Positions 5,246 to 5,274 of a DNA stretch of 5,274 nucleotides are shown piece after piece. Origin of the DNA: Candidatus Omnitrophota bacterium (GTDB lineage: Bacteria; Omnitrophota; Omnitrophia; Omnitrophales; Aquincolibacteriaceae). A program made the position numbers and the translations under genes. The notes below the pieces were generated by a model that was given only the letters and a program-made list of their open reading frames with translations, was not told where the DNA came from and made no database searches. Every line of letters starts with the position of its first letter. Within the stretch, counting starts at the first letter, position 1. The stretch covers positions 1 through 5,274 of the forward strand of contig JAHFHB010000155.1 in NCBI GenBank assembly GCA_023247135.1, given 5' to 3'.

Positions 5246-5273
5246 TTGGTACACCCTGAAAGGGTGTACCAAC
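5245..5273. repeat. Perfect 13-bp hairpin at the window edge
   Basis: GTTGGTACACCCT (5245-5257) and AGGGTGTACCAAC (5261-5273) are perfect complements around GAA. It directly abuts the previous hairpin, and the window ends one base later. Paired hairpins of this type often mark ends of REP-like or IS200/IS605-like elements, or intergenic repeats. No transposase is in view to decide. Confidence 0.7.
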
Positions 5274-5274
5274 G

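Overview
The window looks like a bacterial chromosome segment that combines a housekeeping block with a decayed accessory block. The housekeeping part has a standard dUTPase C-terminus and a full-length FtsK, is fairly GC-rich, and is followed by a tRNA gene with an encoded CCA end. I cannot name the organism. The short interspersed hairpin repeat at 2618-2644 and the mix of families suggest an environmental, possibly uncultivated lineage, but that is inference.

Layout on the + strand: the last 22 codons of a dUTPase gene (1-69), then ftsK (85-2544) only 15 nt downstream and probably in the same operon. A strong sigma70-type promoter (2541-2570) overlaps the ftsK stop codon and drives a leader that carries the repeat. 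The leader leads into a tRNA-Asn(GUU) gene at 2675-2965. That tRNA gene is interrupted in its D-loop by a 215-nt, ORF-less group I intron (2695-2909). I could draw P1, P3 to P9 and two further P9 hairpins, and removing the intron restores a perfect 76-nt tRNA. This is the most interesting object in the window. A long hairpin (2974-3013) closes the unit.

Layout on the - strand: reading right to left there is an AAA ATPase with a DUF4143 domain (4950-3808). Its promoter is embedded in a 10-bp perfect inverted repeat. Next come a small XRE-type helix-turn-helix gene that appears frameshifted (3766-3608), an intact MazG-like nucleotide pyrophosphohydrolase (3595-3248), and the N-terminal stub of what resembles a DUF2075 helicase-type protein (3248-3033). 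The HTH, MazG and DUF2075 genes are coupled by overlaps and read as the remains of one accessory (possibly defence) cassette. It has lost its effector and partly lost its regulator, and it abuts the tRNA unit.

The right end (4951-5274) has no convincing gene. It holds the ATPase promoter/operator, a 19-bp imperfect palindrome, a promoter-like stretch with an orphan ribosome-binding-like site, and two large adjacent hairpins running to the window edge. The hairpins may be the end of a repeat or mobile element.
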